Assembly (NCBI GenBank): GCA_017397695.1
Contig: JAFQIF010000116.1
Span: 1-32,548 of the forward strand
Origin: Clostridia bacterium
GTDB taxonomy: Bacteria; Bacillota_A; Clostridia; Christensenellales; Aristaeellaceae
Direction: 5' to 3'
Length of the DNA: 32,548 nucleotides
Under the pieces are notes generated by a model, which searched no databases, was not told the DNA's origin, and was given only the letters and a program-made list of their open reading frames with translations. The first letter of the stretch is position 1. Each line of letters begins with the position of its first letter. A program made the translations under genes and the position numbers. This document shows, piece after piece, positions 1 through 10,890 of this stretch.

Positions 1-33
1 CAGACTCCCTATTACGCTTCGCGGCGGCTTTAA
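1..33 (-). repeat. hairpin repeat copy A, cut by window edge
   Basis: Read on the minus strand this begins TTAAAGCCGCCGCGAAGCG and continues toward AGGGAGTCTG. It matches the 5' part of the other copies, most closely the ones at 6776-6865 and 27729-27812. The rest lies outside the window. It faces copy B (102-184) across a hairpin, so A and B form an inverted pair. Confidence 0.6.
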
Positions 34-49
34 GAGAGATATATAATCA

Positions 50-77
50 AACGAGCCTTCCGATAGGAAGGCTCGTT
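50..77. terminator. bidirectional hairpin terminator
   Basis: A perfect 12-bp stem (AACGAGCCTTCC at 50-61 with GGAAGGCTCGTT at 66-77) closes on the four-base loop GATA. A short T-rich stretch follows on the plus strand and an AT-rich stretch on the minus strand. It could end the leftward pepT transcript, a rightward gene beyond the left edge, or both. Confidence 0.6.
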
Positions 78-101
78 CGTTTATCTCGTGATTTCCCACT
101 T

Positions 102-184
102 GCTTCAAACCGCCGCGAAGCGAAGAAGGGTCAAGGGATGAAATCCCTCAGGCAGGGATTGGGACGGCAGTCCCAACGTTCCCC
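102..184 (+). repeat. hairpin repeat copy B
   Basis: The copy opens with GCTTCAAACCGCCGCGAAGCG. It has a first hairpin with arms AGGGAT (134-139) and ATCCCT (143-148), loop GAA, and a second with arms TTGGGAC (159-165) and GTCCCAA (170-176), loop GGCA. It ends at the base next to the pepT stop codon, so it would be transcribed in antisense as the pepT 3' untranslated region. Confidence 0.75.
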
Positions 185-1399
185 TCACAGCTCTCCGGTC
201 ATCAGGTACTCGACCATCTTTGCGCAGCGGTCCATGCTTTCCATGGCGATGTGCTCGAACTTGCCGTGGTAGGCGAAGCCGCCGGTGCACAGGTTCGGCG
301 TGGGCATGCCCATTTCGCTGAGACGGCAGCCGTCCGTACCACCGCGGACCGGCTCGACGAAGGGCTCCATGCCAGCCTTTTTGGCGGCAGCCTTGGCGTT
401 TTCGATCAGCTCCATGTGCGGGGCGATTCTCTCTGCCATATTGTAATAGGTATCGGCAAGGGTCAGCTTTACGACGTCCTTGCCGTAACGCTCATTGATC
501 ACCTTGGCGGCGTGGCGCATGGTCTCCTTGCGCGCCTCAAAGACGGTGCGGCTGTGGTCGCGCACGATATATTCCAGCTCGGCATGGGATACGTCGCCGT
601 GCATATCGTGCAGATGGAAGAAGCCTTCGTAGCCTTCGGTCATGCGCGGGGTATCGCCGGCGGGCAGCAGGGCGTTATACTCCATCGCCACCAGCGCAGC
701 GTTGATCATGGTATCCTTCGAGCTGCCCGGATGCACGCTCATGCCGGTGATTTCGACCTTGGCAGAGGCGGCGTTGAAGGTTTCAAAGGCGATTTCGCCC
801 TCCTGACCGCCATCGACGGTATAGGCAAACTTTGCGCCGAACTTTTCGATGTCAAAGTGTGCCACGCCCATGCCGATCTCTTCGTCCGGAGTGAAGGCGA
901 TGCAGAGCTTGCCGTGCGGCTTCTTTTCTGCGATGATGGTTTCCACAGCGGCGAGGATCTCGGCGATGCCGGCCTTATCGTCCGCGCCCAGCAGCGTGGT
1001 GCCGTCGGAGGTGATGAGCGTCATGCCCGCGAGGGACTTGAGCGTCGGGAAATTCTCGACCGTCAGAACGTCGCCCGTACCTGCGAGCACTACGTCGCCG
1101 CCGTCGTAATTAGAGATAATCTGAGGCTTCACGTTCTCGCCGGAGTAATCCGGAGAGGTGTCCATATGCGCGATGAAGCCGAGGGCCGGCTTGTCTTCAT
1201 AGCCTTCGGTGGCGGAAAGCCAGCCATAAACCACGCCGAACTCATCGACATGCGCGTTCTTAAGGCCGAGCTCGGTCATTTCCTTGACCAGCATATGCGC
1301 CAGATCGAACTGGATCGCGGAAGACGGCGCGGCGGAGGACGCCGGATCGGAGGTGGTGTGGATTTTGATGTAGTTGAGGAATCGTTCACAGGCTCGCAT
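185..1399 (-). CDS. pepT: peptidase T (tripeptide aminopeptidase)
   Basis: The 404-residue protein is a cytoplasmic M20-family zinc peptidase that removes the N-terminal residue from tripeptides. The whole active site is visible at the numbering of E. coli PepT: His78 and Asp80 in the HMD motif, Asp140 in GADDKAG, Glu173 and Glu174 in PDEEIG, Asp196 in TVDGG, and a C-terminal His378. The GxSxHPG stretch of the dimerisation domain is also present. The start is the ATG at 1399 because a GGGAG ribosome site lies 8 bases upstream. A TTG two codons earlier sits almost on that site and is less likely. The gene is 35 bases downstream of an AEC carrier on the same strand, so the two are probably co-transcribed and may link peptide use with transport. 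Confidence 0.95.
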   Translation of the reverse strand: MRACERFLNYIKIHTTSDPASSAAPSSAIQFDLAHMLVKEMTELGLKNAHVDEFGVVYGWLSATEGYEDKPALGFIAHMDTSPDYSGENVKPQIISNYDGGDVVLAGTGDVLTVENFPTLKSLAGMTLITSDGTTLLGADDKAGIAEILAAVETIIAEKKPHGKLCIAFTPDEEIGMGVAHFDIEKFGAKFAYTVDGGQEGEIAFETFNAASAKVEITGMSVHPGSSKDTMINAALVAMEYNALLPAGDTPRMTEGYEGFFHLHDMHGDVSHAELEYIVRDHSRTVFEARKETMRHAAKVINERYGKDVVKLTLADTYYNMAERIAPHMELIENAKAAAKKAGMEPFVEPVRGGTDGCRLSEMGMPTPNLCTGGFAYHGKFEHIAMESMDRCAKMVEYLMTGEL

Positions 1400-1434
1400 A
1401 ATCAAATCTCCCTTTCAATGAGCGTATTTGCGGA

Positions 1435-2349
1435 TTAAAGAACGGCGGCGATCATTGCGCAGACCAGCGGCAGCGAGACGGCGCTCATGAGCGTGGAAAC
1501 CATCACGCAATGGGATGCGGTCATGTCATCGGGGGTGTAGATGTCCGAGAGCATGGCGCAGTTTCCGGCGATGGGCATGGCGGCCAGCAGCACGCTGATG
1601 CCGGCAAGCATGGGATCCACCGGCATGAACATGACGACCAGCAGCACCAGCACGGGCATCAGGAACATGCTGAGCAGGCACACACGGTACATGCGCGGGT
1701 TGGTCAGCGCCTTGCGCACGTTGCTGTGCGCCATCGACGCACCGATGACCATCATCGCCAGCGGCGTGTTCATCGCGCCGACGGAGGCCATGGTGCTCTC
1801 AACCGGGGCGGGCAGATGCCAGCCGGTGACGCCGAAGAAAAGGCCCGCCAGCGCGGCGAAGATGCAGGCATTCAGGAGGGATCTCCAGTTGAACGAAGCG
1901 CTGGAGGAAATCAGCAGCACGCCATAGGAGAAGAAGAACAGATTGAAGATCAGGATGAACATGGACAGAAGCGCTACGCCGTTTGTGCCGTAGATGGACT
2001 GAACGACAGGGATACCCATGAAGCCGACATTGGTGAAGATGAGCATCATCTGATCCAGACCGCGCTCCTGCTGACTGATGCGCAGCACGCGTACGATGAT
2101 CGCAGAGAAGGCGATCATGATCACAAAGAAGAACACGCCCATGCCGGCTGCGCCGAGCATCTTCATGGGATTGCTGTCGCTCTCCAGCACGGAGGAGAGG
2201 ATGATGCAGGGTGCAGCGGTATTGAGGGTGAAGGTGGACAAACGCTTGCGGAAGTCGGGCGTGATGATGCCCGCGCGGGCGGCGATATAACCGATAAGCA
2301 TCATCAGAAACAGCGAGATGAGCTGCTGAATGACGGCAAAAAGATTCAT
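1435..2349 (-). CDS. AEC-family (auxin efflux carrier type) transporter
   Basis: This is a 304-residue, very hydrophobic protein with about ten predicted membrane segments in two halves, as in the Mem_trans/AEC family of secondary carriers. Family traits seen are the N-terminal LISLFLMMLIGYIAARAG segment, NTAAPCIIL after the first helices, and the NVGFMGIPV stretch in the middle. Bacterial members move malate, malonate, amino acids or other small anions; the substrate cannot be told here. The ATG at 2349 follows a GGAGG with 9 bases of spacing. The frame stays open further upstream, but no ribosome site supports the earlier starts. It is the first gene of a leftward pair with pepT. Confidence 0.85.
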   Translation of the reverse strand: MNLFAVIQQLISLFLMMLIGYIAARAGIITPDFRKRLSTFTLNTAAPCIILSSVLESDSNPMKMLGAAGMGVFFFVIMIAFSAIIVRVLRISQQERGLDQMMLIFTNVGFMGIPVVQSIYGTNGVALLSMFILIFNLFFFSYGVLLISSSASFNWRSLLNACIFAALAGLFFGVTGWHLPAPVESTMASVGAMNTPLAMMVIGASMAHSNVRKALTNPRMYRVCLLSMFLMPVLVLLVVMFMPVDPMLAGISVLLAAMPIAGNCAMLSDIYTPDDMTASHCVMVSTLMSAVSLPLVCAMIAAVL

Positions 2350-2405
2350 AAGGATTAGCCTCCGGATCATGCGGGATGAATCATAAACAATGGATGTCAC
2401 AGCCT

Positions 2406-2435
2406 ATTGTACACCTTGGGCGGCGAGGTTGTAAA
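2406..2435 (-). promoter_or_regulatory. candidate promoter for the AEC-pepT operon
   Basis: On the minus strand, TTTACA (2435-2430) and TACAAT (2411-2406) are separated by 18 bases. This is a moderate sigma-A match. The -35 box shares bases with the divergent dnaX promoter. Confidence 0.45.
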
Positions 2436-2457
2436 GTTGCCATTTTTATGCTATTCT
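2429..2457 (+). promoter_or_regulatory. candidate promoter for dnaX
   Basis: TTGTAA (2429-2434) and TATTCT (2452-2457) are spaced by 17 bases, with the dnaX ribosome site GGAGGA downstream. The match is moderate. The -35 box overlaps that of the opposing promoter. Confidence 0.45.
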
Positions 2458-2493
2458 ACACTCAGAGTCTTTTGAAACGTTTGGAGGAAGATT

Positions 2494-5805
<3,312 letters not shown>

Positions 5806-5837
5806 AGGCTGAATCGGTCCGAAAAATCAGATAGAAC

Positions 5838-5885
5838 AAGCTCCATATTTTGTATAAAATACAAAATATGGAGCTTTTGTTTGTA
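5838..5885 (+). terminator. intrinsic terminator after the GH13 gene
   Basis: An 18-bp perfect stem (5838-5855 with 5859-5876) closes on the loop AAA and is followed by a T-rich tail. It separates the dnaX-GH13 transcript from the amino acid importer. Because the stem is symmetric and AT-rich it might also work weakly in reverse. Confidence 0.85.
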
Positions 5886-5891
5886 ATTTTG

Positions 5892-5920
5892 TTGACATTT
5901 GCGCGTTAAAGCGGTAATAT
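5892..5920 (+). promoter_or_regulatory. strong sigma-A type promoter of the amino acid importer
   Basis: A perfect TTGACA (5892-5897) and TAATAT (5915-5920) are 17 bases apart. The leader then carries a small hairpin, CACGGC (5940-5945) with GCCGTG (5949-5954), just before the AAGGAGG ribosome site. It may protect the 5' end of the message. Confidence 0.8.
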
Positions 5921-5973
5921 AAGACCCACGCGAAACAAACACGGCGAGGCCGTGAATCAAGGAGGATATAACG

Positions 5974-6774
5974 ATGAAGAAGATTGCAATGCTGGCGTTG
6001 GCCATGATGATGCTGTTCGTGTCTGTGATGGGCATGGCGGATACGCTGAAGGTCGGCATGGAGTGCAACTATGCGCCCTACAACTGGACCCAGAGCGCGC
6101 CGAGCGACGAGGCTGTCGCGATCGCCGCGGGCGGCTATGCCGACGGCTACGACGTACGCATTGCCAAGCGCATTGCCAGCGAGCTGGGCATGGAGCTTGA
6201 AATCGTGAAGACCGAGTGGGACGGCCTTGTTCCGAGCCTGATGAGCGGCAAGATCGACTGCATCATCGCCGGCATGAGCCCGACCGAGGAGCGCAAAGTG
6301 ACCATCGACTTCACCGAGCCGTATTACGAGAGCGAGCTGTGCGTGGTCGTGATGAACGACGGCGCGTATGCGAATGCTGCTTCCCTCGCCGATTTCTCCG
6401 GCGCGAAGATCACCGGCCAGCTCAACACCTTCCATTACACCGTCATCGATCAGATTGACAAGGTGAAGAAGATGCCGGCCATGGAGACCTTCCCGGCGAT
6501 GATCGTGGCGCTGACTGCCGGTGCCATCGACGGCTACATCTCCGAGCGCCCGGGCGCTGTCTCCGCCATGGCGTCCAATCCGTCCATCGGCTACGTCGCC
6601 TTTGAAGAGGGCATGGGCTTTGAGGCCTCTCCGGAAGACGTTGCCATCGCCGTTGGCGTTGTCAAGGGCAGCGAGCTGACCGAGAAGATCAACGCGATCC
6701 TTGCGAACATCAGCCGCGAAGAGCGCAGCGCGCTCATGGACGCCGCTGTTGCCGCGCAGCCGCTGAGCGAGTAA
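5974..6774 (+). CDS. amino acid ABC transporter substrate-binding protein
   Basis: The 266-residue secreted protein belongs to family 3 of periplasmic-type binding proteins (polar amino acids). After a signal peptide (about 1-22) come the family hallmarks: LKVGMECNYAPYNW, GYDVRIAKRIASELGMELE, WDGLVPSLMSGKIDCIIAGMSPTEER and the DFTEPYYESELCVVV stretch. The ligand could be an amino acid or opine; the exact one is not readable. The signal peptide has no lipobox cysteine, so how the protein stays at the surface of a Gram-positive-type cell is unclear. The start ATG follows AAGGAGG by 8 bases. It leads the operon with a permease and an ATPase, and it uses the codons of a well-expressed gene. Confidence 0.93.
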   Translation: MKKIAMLALAMMMLFVSVMGMADTLKVGMECNYAPYNWTQSAPSDEAVAIAAGGYADGYDVRIAKRIASELGMELEIVKTEWDGLVPSLMSGKIDCIIAGMSPTEERKVTIDFTEPYYESELCVVVMNDGAYANAASLADFSGAKITGQLNTFHYTVIDQIDKVKKMPAMETFPAMIVALTAGAIDGYISERPGAVSAMASNPSIGYVAFEEGMGFEASPEDVAIAVGVVKGSELTEKINAILANISREERSALMDAAVAAQPLSE

Positions 6775-6775
6775 C

Positions 6776-6865
6776 GGGGGTTACGTTAGGGCTGCCGCCC
6801 TAAGACCCGCCTGAGGGATTTCATCCCTCAGACTCCCTTCTTCTCTGCGCTGCGCGCAGAGGAGG
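6776..6865 (-). repeat. hairpin repeat copy C
   Basis: Read on the minus strand, the first hairpin has arms CTGAGGGAT and ATCCCTCAG (6811-6831). The second has arms TTAGGGC and GCCCTAA (6786-6803) with loop GGCA. The usual GCCGCGAAGCG opening is replaced by another hairpin, CTCTGCGC (6843-6850) with GCGCAGAG (6854-6861). It starts two bases after the stop codon of the binding protein. Confidence 0.75.
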
Positions 6866-6886
6866 GAAGCATAGGTTTTCATTCCC

Positions 6887-6918
6887 AAAGGGAAGCGCGT
6901 CAGCGCTTTCCTTTTCGT
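6887..6918 (+). terminator. hairpin between binding protein and permease
   Basis: AAAGGGAAGCGC (6887-6898) pairs with GCGCTTTCCTTT (6903-6914) apart from one G-U pair, with loop GTCA and a short T-rich tail. It could stop or pause part of the transcripts, or shield the binding-protein message from 3' decay, so that more binding protein than permease is made. Confidence 0.5.
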
Positions 6919-6944
6919 CTGTATTCATGAAAAGCTTCGGCAGA

Positions 6945-7023
6945 TAAGCGCGAAGCGAATATGGGGTCAAGGGGCGAAGCTCCTTGGTGGGTTTCAGGGC
7001 GGCAGCCCTGACGTCCTCCCCCG
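6945..7023 (+). repeat. hairpin repeat copy D
   Basis: After GCGCGAAGCGAATATGGGG come hairpin 1, CAAGGGGC (6968-6975) with GCTCCTTG (6979-6986), loop GAA, and hairpin 2, TCAGGGC (6994-7000) with GCCCTGA (7005-7011), loop GGCA. It faces copy C as an inverted pair and ends five bases before the ribosome site of the permease gene. Confidence 0.75.
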
Positions 7024-7041
7024 TTGCAAAGGAGTTTTTGT

Positions 7042-7848
7042 ATGCCATCTACGTTCTTTGGCTGGGTGGGCTTTCTGCTCAAGCAGTATGGCGGACTGTT
7101 CCTTTCCGGCACGGCGACCACGCTGCTCATTGCGCTCACCGGCACTTTTTTCGGCTTCATCATCGGCTTGCTGGTTGCCATCGTGCGTACGATTGAAATT
7201 CCGCGCGGTATGGGCCCGGTGAAGCGTGCCATCCGCAAGCTGGCGCATATCCTGATCGGCATCTATATCCAGGTTTTCCGCGGCACGCCGATGATCGTGC
7301 AGGCGATGGTCATCTACTATGGCTCGATGCAGTATCTGGGCATCGACATGGAGCGCACGGCAGCAGCGATCCTGATCATCTCGATCAACACCGGCGCATA
7401 CATGGCGGAGATCATCCGAGGCGGCATCATCTCCGTGGACAAGGGCCAGTTTGAGGCGGCGCACGCCATTGGCATGACCCACTGGCAGACGATGACGACC
7501 GTCGTGCTGCCGCAGGCGATCCGCAATATCCTGCCTTCCGTGGGCAACGAGCTGATCGTCAACATCAAGGACTCCAGCGTGCTCAACGTCATCTCCGTCA
7601 GCGAGCTGTTCTTCCAGGCGAAGAGCGCTGCGGGCACGTATTACAAGTACTTTGAGGTCTTCTTCATCATCGCGTGCATCTATCTGGTGCTCACCGTGAC
7701 CGTCAGCCGCGTGCTGCGCTGGATTGAGAAGAAGATGGACGGCCCGGATAACTACGTGATCTGCGGTTCCCAGAGCGACAGCCGCTCGGAGATCGTGGTC
7801 AGCAAGGAGCAGGAAGCGGAGGTGGACAGACAGTGGCAGAGCAAGTGA
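7042..7848 (+). CDS. amino acid ABC transporter permease
   Basis: This 268-residue integral membrane protein of the HisM/GlnP class should form the channel of the importer. The first segment ([30 protein letters not shown]) begins with the LxGxxxTLxI pattern of this class, and FRGTPMIVQ follows. The ATPase-docking EAA loop reads [12 protein letters not shown] and continues [18 protein letters not shown] short charged tail after the last helix is unusual in detail but harmless. The ATG at 7042 follows AAAGGAG by 7 bases. An in-frame TTG at 7024 lies before the ribosome site and is rejected. The end overlaps the ATPase gene by 16 bases, which points to coupled translation. Confidence 0.93.
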   Translation: MPSTFFGWVGFLLKQYGGLFLSGTATTLLIALTGTFFGFIIGLLVAIVRTIEIPRGMGPVKRAIRKLAHILIGIYIQVFRGTPMIVQAMVIYYGSMQYLGIDMERTAAAILIISINTGAYMAEIIRGGIISVDKGQFEAAHAIGMTHWQTMTTVVLPQAIRNILPSVGNELIVNIKDSSVLNVISVSELFFQAKSAAGTYYKYFEVFFIIACIYLVLTVTVSRVLRWIEKKMDGPDNYVICGSQSDSRSEIVVSKEQEAEVDRQWQSK

Positions 7849-8570
7849 TTGAGATCAAGGGCCTGCATAAGGCATTTGGCAGCCACGAGGTGCTCAAGGG
7901 CATCGACTTTGCCGCCAATAAGGGCGAGGTGGTCTGCATCATCGGCTCCTCCGGCTCGGGCAAGAGCACGCTGCTGCGCTGCATCAACCTGCTGGAGAAC
8001 CCGGACAAGGGTGCAATCCTCTACCATGGCAAGGACATCCTCACAGACGAAACCATCAACATGCCGCAGTACCACGCAAAGGTGGGCATGGTGTTCCAGC
8101 AGTTCAACCTCTTCGGCAATATGACCGTGCTGGAGAATTGCATGACCGGCCAGATGAAGGTCCTCAAGCGCTCCCGCGAGGAGAGCATGGAAAACGCCAT
8201 GAAGTACCTGCGCAAGGTTGGCATGGAGGCGTATGTCGGCGCGAAGCCGCGCCAGCTTTCCGGTGGCCAGAAGCAGCGCGTGGCCATCGCGCGCTCGCTT
8301 GCGATGGATCCCGAGGTCATCCTCTTTGACGAGCCGACCTCTGCGCTTGATCCGGAGATGGTCGGCGAGGTGCTGTCCGTCATGCAGAATCTGGCTCAGG
8401 AGGGCTTGACGATGCTGGTGGTTACCCATGAGATGGGATTTGCCCGTGCCGTGGCGGATAAGGTGGTCTTCATGGATCAGGGCGTGATCGCCGAGGAGGG
8501 CACGGCCGAGCAGGTGCTCCTCAGCCCGAAGCATGAGCGCCTGCAGAGCTTTCTGCGCAGCATGCTGTAA
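7833..8570 (+). CDS. amino acid ABC transporter ATP-binding protein
   Basis: The 245-residue ATPase of the GlnQ/HisP class powers the importer from the cytoplasmic side. Motifs in order are Walker [10 protein letters not shown] (38-46), the Q-loop in VFQQFNLF (about 87-94), signature LSGGQ (142-146), Walker [13 protein letters not shown] with Asp166 and Glu167, and the switch His in VVTHEM. The start is GTG at 7833, supported by GGAGGTG 8 bases upstream inside the end of the permease gene. All residues needed for ATP hydrolysis are present. It is the last gene of the operon and is followed by a bidirectional terminator. Confidence 0.95.
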   Translation: MAEQVIEIKGLHKAFGSHEVLKGIDFAANKGEVVCIIGSSGSGKSTLLRCINLLENPDKGAILYHGKDILTDETINMPQYHAKVGMVFQQFNLFGNMTVLENCMTGQMKVLKRSREESMENAMKYLRKVGMEAYVGAKPRQLSGGQKQRVAIARSLAMDPEVILFDEPTSALDPEMVGEVLSVMQNLAQEGLTMLVVTHEMGFARAVADKVVFMDQGVIAEEGTAEQVLLSPKHERLQSFLRSML

Positions 8571-8588
8571 AATGAATCAAAATAAGAA

Positions 8589-8615
8589 ACGGTCTTCCGA
8601 AAGGAAGACCGTTTT
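8589..8615. terminator. bidirectional terminator between converging genes
   Basis: ACGGTCTTCC (8589-8598) and GGAAGACCGT (8603-8612) form a 10-bp stem with the stable GAAA loop. T runs follow on both strands (TTT on plus; T-rich on minus). It serves the importer operon from the left and the flavodoxin/ferredoxin gene from the right. Confidence 0.85.
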
Positions 8616-8629
8616 GCTATGTAAAAGAA

Positions 8630-9487
8630 TCAGACGACGTAGGCGACTTCCTTGCGCGGGGCGAAGTACTTGGCGTCGGAGGCATTCCAATCGCTCACGA
8701 ACGTGCGCGCAGACATCGGGCAGGCGAACGTGCAGTGCTGGCAACCGATGCACTTCTCCGGATCGGCCGCGATCGTGGCGGCGTCGATTGCGCCGGTGGG
8801 GCAGGAGGAGACGCACAGGCCGCACTTGACGCACTTCTCAGGATCGATCACGTGCTCCTTGAAGATGGCCAGCGGCGTGCTGGGCGCCGGGTCGCCCTCC
8901 ACGGTGATGGTGGTCAGGTTGCCGGTCTTGATCTTTTCCAGAATCGCATCGGCAAAAGCGCGCATGGGCACCAGGTCCTTCATATCCGGACGGCTGTGGC
9001 CGGCCAGCGCAGCGAAGATGTGCGGGGTGATCAGCGTGATGGCGCCGATAACGACGAAGCCGTTGTCGGTGGCGATTTTCTGCATCTGGGCGCAGTTGTT
9101 TTCGCAGGCGCGGTTGCCGTAGGTGCCCACGACGATGCACGGCGTGCCGTCGCCCTTGAGGTTGGTGAACAGGTTCGGTGCGTACGGGATCTTGCCGGCG
9201 TAGCACGGCGCGGTCATGATGCACAGCTCATCCTTGGCGAAGGTGATCTCCTGCTGGCGGGAGGCCAGGGAGGTCTGGTCGATCATCTCGGGCTCGTCGG
9301 TGAGCATGGAGGCGAGCAGGTAGGTGGCGTTCATCGAGCCGCCGGTCGGGGAGAAAACTGCTGCGCGCACCTTGAGCGGGGCTTCCTCGGCGAGCGCGGA
9401 AACGCCGCCCATGGTCATCAGAATGCCGGAGCCGACAGCTGCAGCGGCGCTGCCCTTGAGGAAATTGCGACGGGTCATGTTTGCCAT
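8630..9487 (-). CDS. Tat-signal flavodoxin/4Fe-4S ferredoxin fusion protein
   Basis: The 285-residue protein starts with a twin-arginine export signal, TRRNFLKG (5-12), a hydrophobic stretch and ALAEE near residue 33, so it is probably sent folded across the membrane. A flavodoxin-like domain follows: the FMN phosphate loop FSPTGGS (45-51), then TAPCYAGKIPY and VVGTYGNRACENN. The C-terminal part is a bacterial ferredoxin with two 4Fe-4S motifs, cysteines 219/222/225/229 and 246/249/252/256. Cytoplasmic relatives of this EFR1-like layout exist; the Tat signal makes an extracytoplasmic electron carrier likely. Its partner is unknown and none is encoded next door. The ATG at 9487 has AAAGGA 10 bases upstream. 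A nested hairpin and a palindrome precede it (9515-9574). Confidence 0.85.
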   Translation of the reverse strand: MANMTRRNFLKGSAAAAVGSGILMTMGGVSALAEEAPLKVRAAVFSPTGGSMNATYLLASMLTDEPEMIDQTSLASRQQEITFAKDELCIMTAPCYAGKIPYAPNLFTNLKGDGTPCIVVGTYGNRACENNCAQMQKIATDNGFVVIGAITLITPHIFAALAGHSRPDMKDLVPMRAFADAILEKIKTGNLTTITVEGDPAPSTPLAIFKEHVIDPEKCVKCGLCVSSCPTGAIDAATIAADPEKCIGCQHCTFACPMSARTFVSDWNASDAKYFAPRKEVAYVV

Positions 9488-9514
9488 ACTTTCTTCATCC
9501 TTTCTCTTGCCGAT

Positions 9515-9550
9515 CAGGATATGAACCGAGTGTCGGACGCCCATATCCTG
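9515..9550 (-). promoter_or_regulatory. nested hairpin in the leader of the flavodoxin/ferredoxin gene
   Basis: CAGGATATG (9515-9523) and CATATCCTG (9542-9550) are perfect inverted repeats. Inside them CCGA (9526-9529) pairs with TCGG (9533-9536). The structure lies 28 bases upstream of the start codon and could be an operator or a folded mRNA leader. No known riboswitch was recognised. Confidence 0.4.
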
Positions 9551-9556
9551 TCTTAT

Positions 9557-9574
9557 CTGATAATATTTTATCAA
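9557..9574. promoter_or_regulatory. palindromic operator candidate, Rex-like
   Basis: On the minus strand the site reads TTGATAAAATATTATCAG. It has the shape of a Rex operator (TTGTTAA, four bases, TTAACAA) with three differences in the 14 defined positions. Rex senses the NADH/NAD ratio, which would suit a redox protein gene. The match is suggestive only. Confidence 0.3.
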
Positions 9575-9673
9575 GGTCGTGGGTGGCTGTCAAGAATGAC
9601 GCACGGATTTCCGGCATGATTTGGCGGCGGGGCGTATATATATGGAGCAAGAGGAGACGCAGGAGGGTTTGCA

Positions 9674-10834
9674 ATGAACGCTTTGACAGCGAGAATGATT
9701 GGCGTGCTGGCAGCGCTTGCGATGCTGACGCCGTGTGCGTTGGCGCAGGAAACGATGGAAATCTTTGTAAGCCGCGGCGCGGCGACGGCGCAGCAGGCCA
9801 GGCAGATCGCTTTGCTGCTGGAAGGGGAAACGGAAATCTGCTGGACACTGACCATGGAGCAGGATGAGAGTCTGAAGCAGCGGGTGCTGGCGGGGCGCGC
9901 GCCGGATCTGGCTGTCTGCCCGCCCGGGCAGGCGCTGCCCTATGCGCGGGAAGGCATGCTGCTCGCCCTGCAGACGCGCATCGGCCGTCAGACGCGGATA
10001 CAGCGCCAGGTATTGGGCAGCTGCGTGCATGGGGAAATGCTCTTCATGGCGCCGCTGGCAGCGCGGCACAGACAGATGGCGGTGAATACGGCGCTCTTTG
10101 AGCAGACGGGCCTTGGCTATATGCTCGACAGGGAATCCTCGTCGGTATGGTTCCCGGCGCAGTTTTATCAGATCATGGAAGAATTTATGATGCGAGGTCG
10201 GACGACGCTGGATATCTGGCGGCCGGAGCCGGCGTCGAGCGCGGCGATTGAAGCGCTGACACAGGCGATCTTTGGCGGCATGCTCATGGACGAAAATGCA
10301 GAAGGGTTTGCCGCGGACAGTCCGGATCTGTGCGGCGGTGTGCGATGGCTGAGCGATGCGGTGGATGCGCAGATGATTGGTTATTGCGAAAGCAGGGCGG
10401 ATGCGCTGGAACGTTTCCTGGCGGAGGAAACGGCCATCTTTATCGATTGGACGGCGGAAGAGGATGGGATTTGGCGCGAAAAAATGGAAGAAAGCGGCAT
10501 GGAGACGATGCTCATGCCGTATCCGGCAGCGGTCGGCACGCAGGTGCGTTCCTTCGAACTGACGGGTGTGTGCGCCTTTGCGGGCGGCGATGCTGTGCGT
10601 GAGGCGGGTCTGCTTGCAGCCGTTGAATTGCTGGATATGCAGGCGGAAAGCATTTTCGGCGCGCGGGGCATCTGGCAGGATGAGGCTGTGTGGTTGTGGG
10701 ATCCGGGCGCGCATCCGTATGGCGCGACACTGCGCAGCCTGTACTGCGAAGCGCTTGAACGGGTGCTGGAGGAAGGCGCAGATGCGCAGGCGGCGCTTGG
10801 CGGCGTGCAGGCGGCGATGGAGACGATGAAGTAG
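9674..10834 (+). CDS. orphan solute-binding-like secreted protein
   Basis: The 386-residue protein has a signal peptide (about 1-25, ending ALAQ). Its body resembles the family 1 (MalE-like) solute-binding fold: an early strand MEIFVSRG, an RAPDLAVCPPGQALPYAREGMLLAL segment like the usual PDVV/G-L pattern, MAVNTALFEQTGLG (the typical 'my-N-x-x-L-F-x-x-x-G' turn) and an AAVELLDMQ helix near the end. Identity to well-studied members looks low. AGGAGGG lies just before the ATG. No permease or ATPase gene is nearby, so it may serve an importer encoded elsewhere or have become a sensor or surface protein. The cysteine in the signal region (TPCALA) is a poor lipobox. A low-scoring TATATA at 9635 is the only hint of a promoter. 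Confidence 0.65.
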   Translation: MNALTARMIGVLAALAMLTPCALAQETMEIFVSRGAATAQQARQIALLLEGETEICWTLTMEQDESLKQRVLAGRAPDLAVCPPGQALPYAREGMLLALQTRIGRQTRIQRQVLGSCVHGEMLFMAPLAARHRQMAVNTALFEQTGLGYMLDRESSSVWFPAQFYQIMEEFMMRGRTTLDIWRPEPASSAAIEALTQAIFGGMLMDENAEGFAADSPDLCGGVRWLSDAVDAQMIGYCESRADALERFLAEETAIFIDWTAEEDGIWREKMEESGMETMLMPYPAAVGTQVRSFELTGVCAFAGGDAVREAGLLAAVELLDMQAESIFGARGIWQDEAVWLWDPGAHPYGATLRSLYCEALERVLEEGADAQAALGGVQAAMETMK

Positions 10835-10890
10835 ATAGACAAATACCAGAAAAATCAGCAAAAAAACAGGAAAAAACGGATTTTTTGCTC

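Noticed and set aside
1..184. Repeats as a CRISPR array
   Set aside because: Copies are far apart, differ in stem sequence, lie in both orientations and have no regular spacers or cas genes.
9557..9574. FNR/CRP-type box before the redox gene
   Set aside because: The half-sites TTGAT and ATCAG are 8 bases apart instead of 4, so the Rex-like reading was kept as the better but still weak one.
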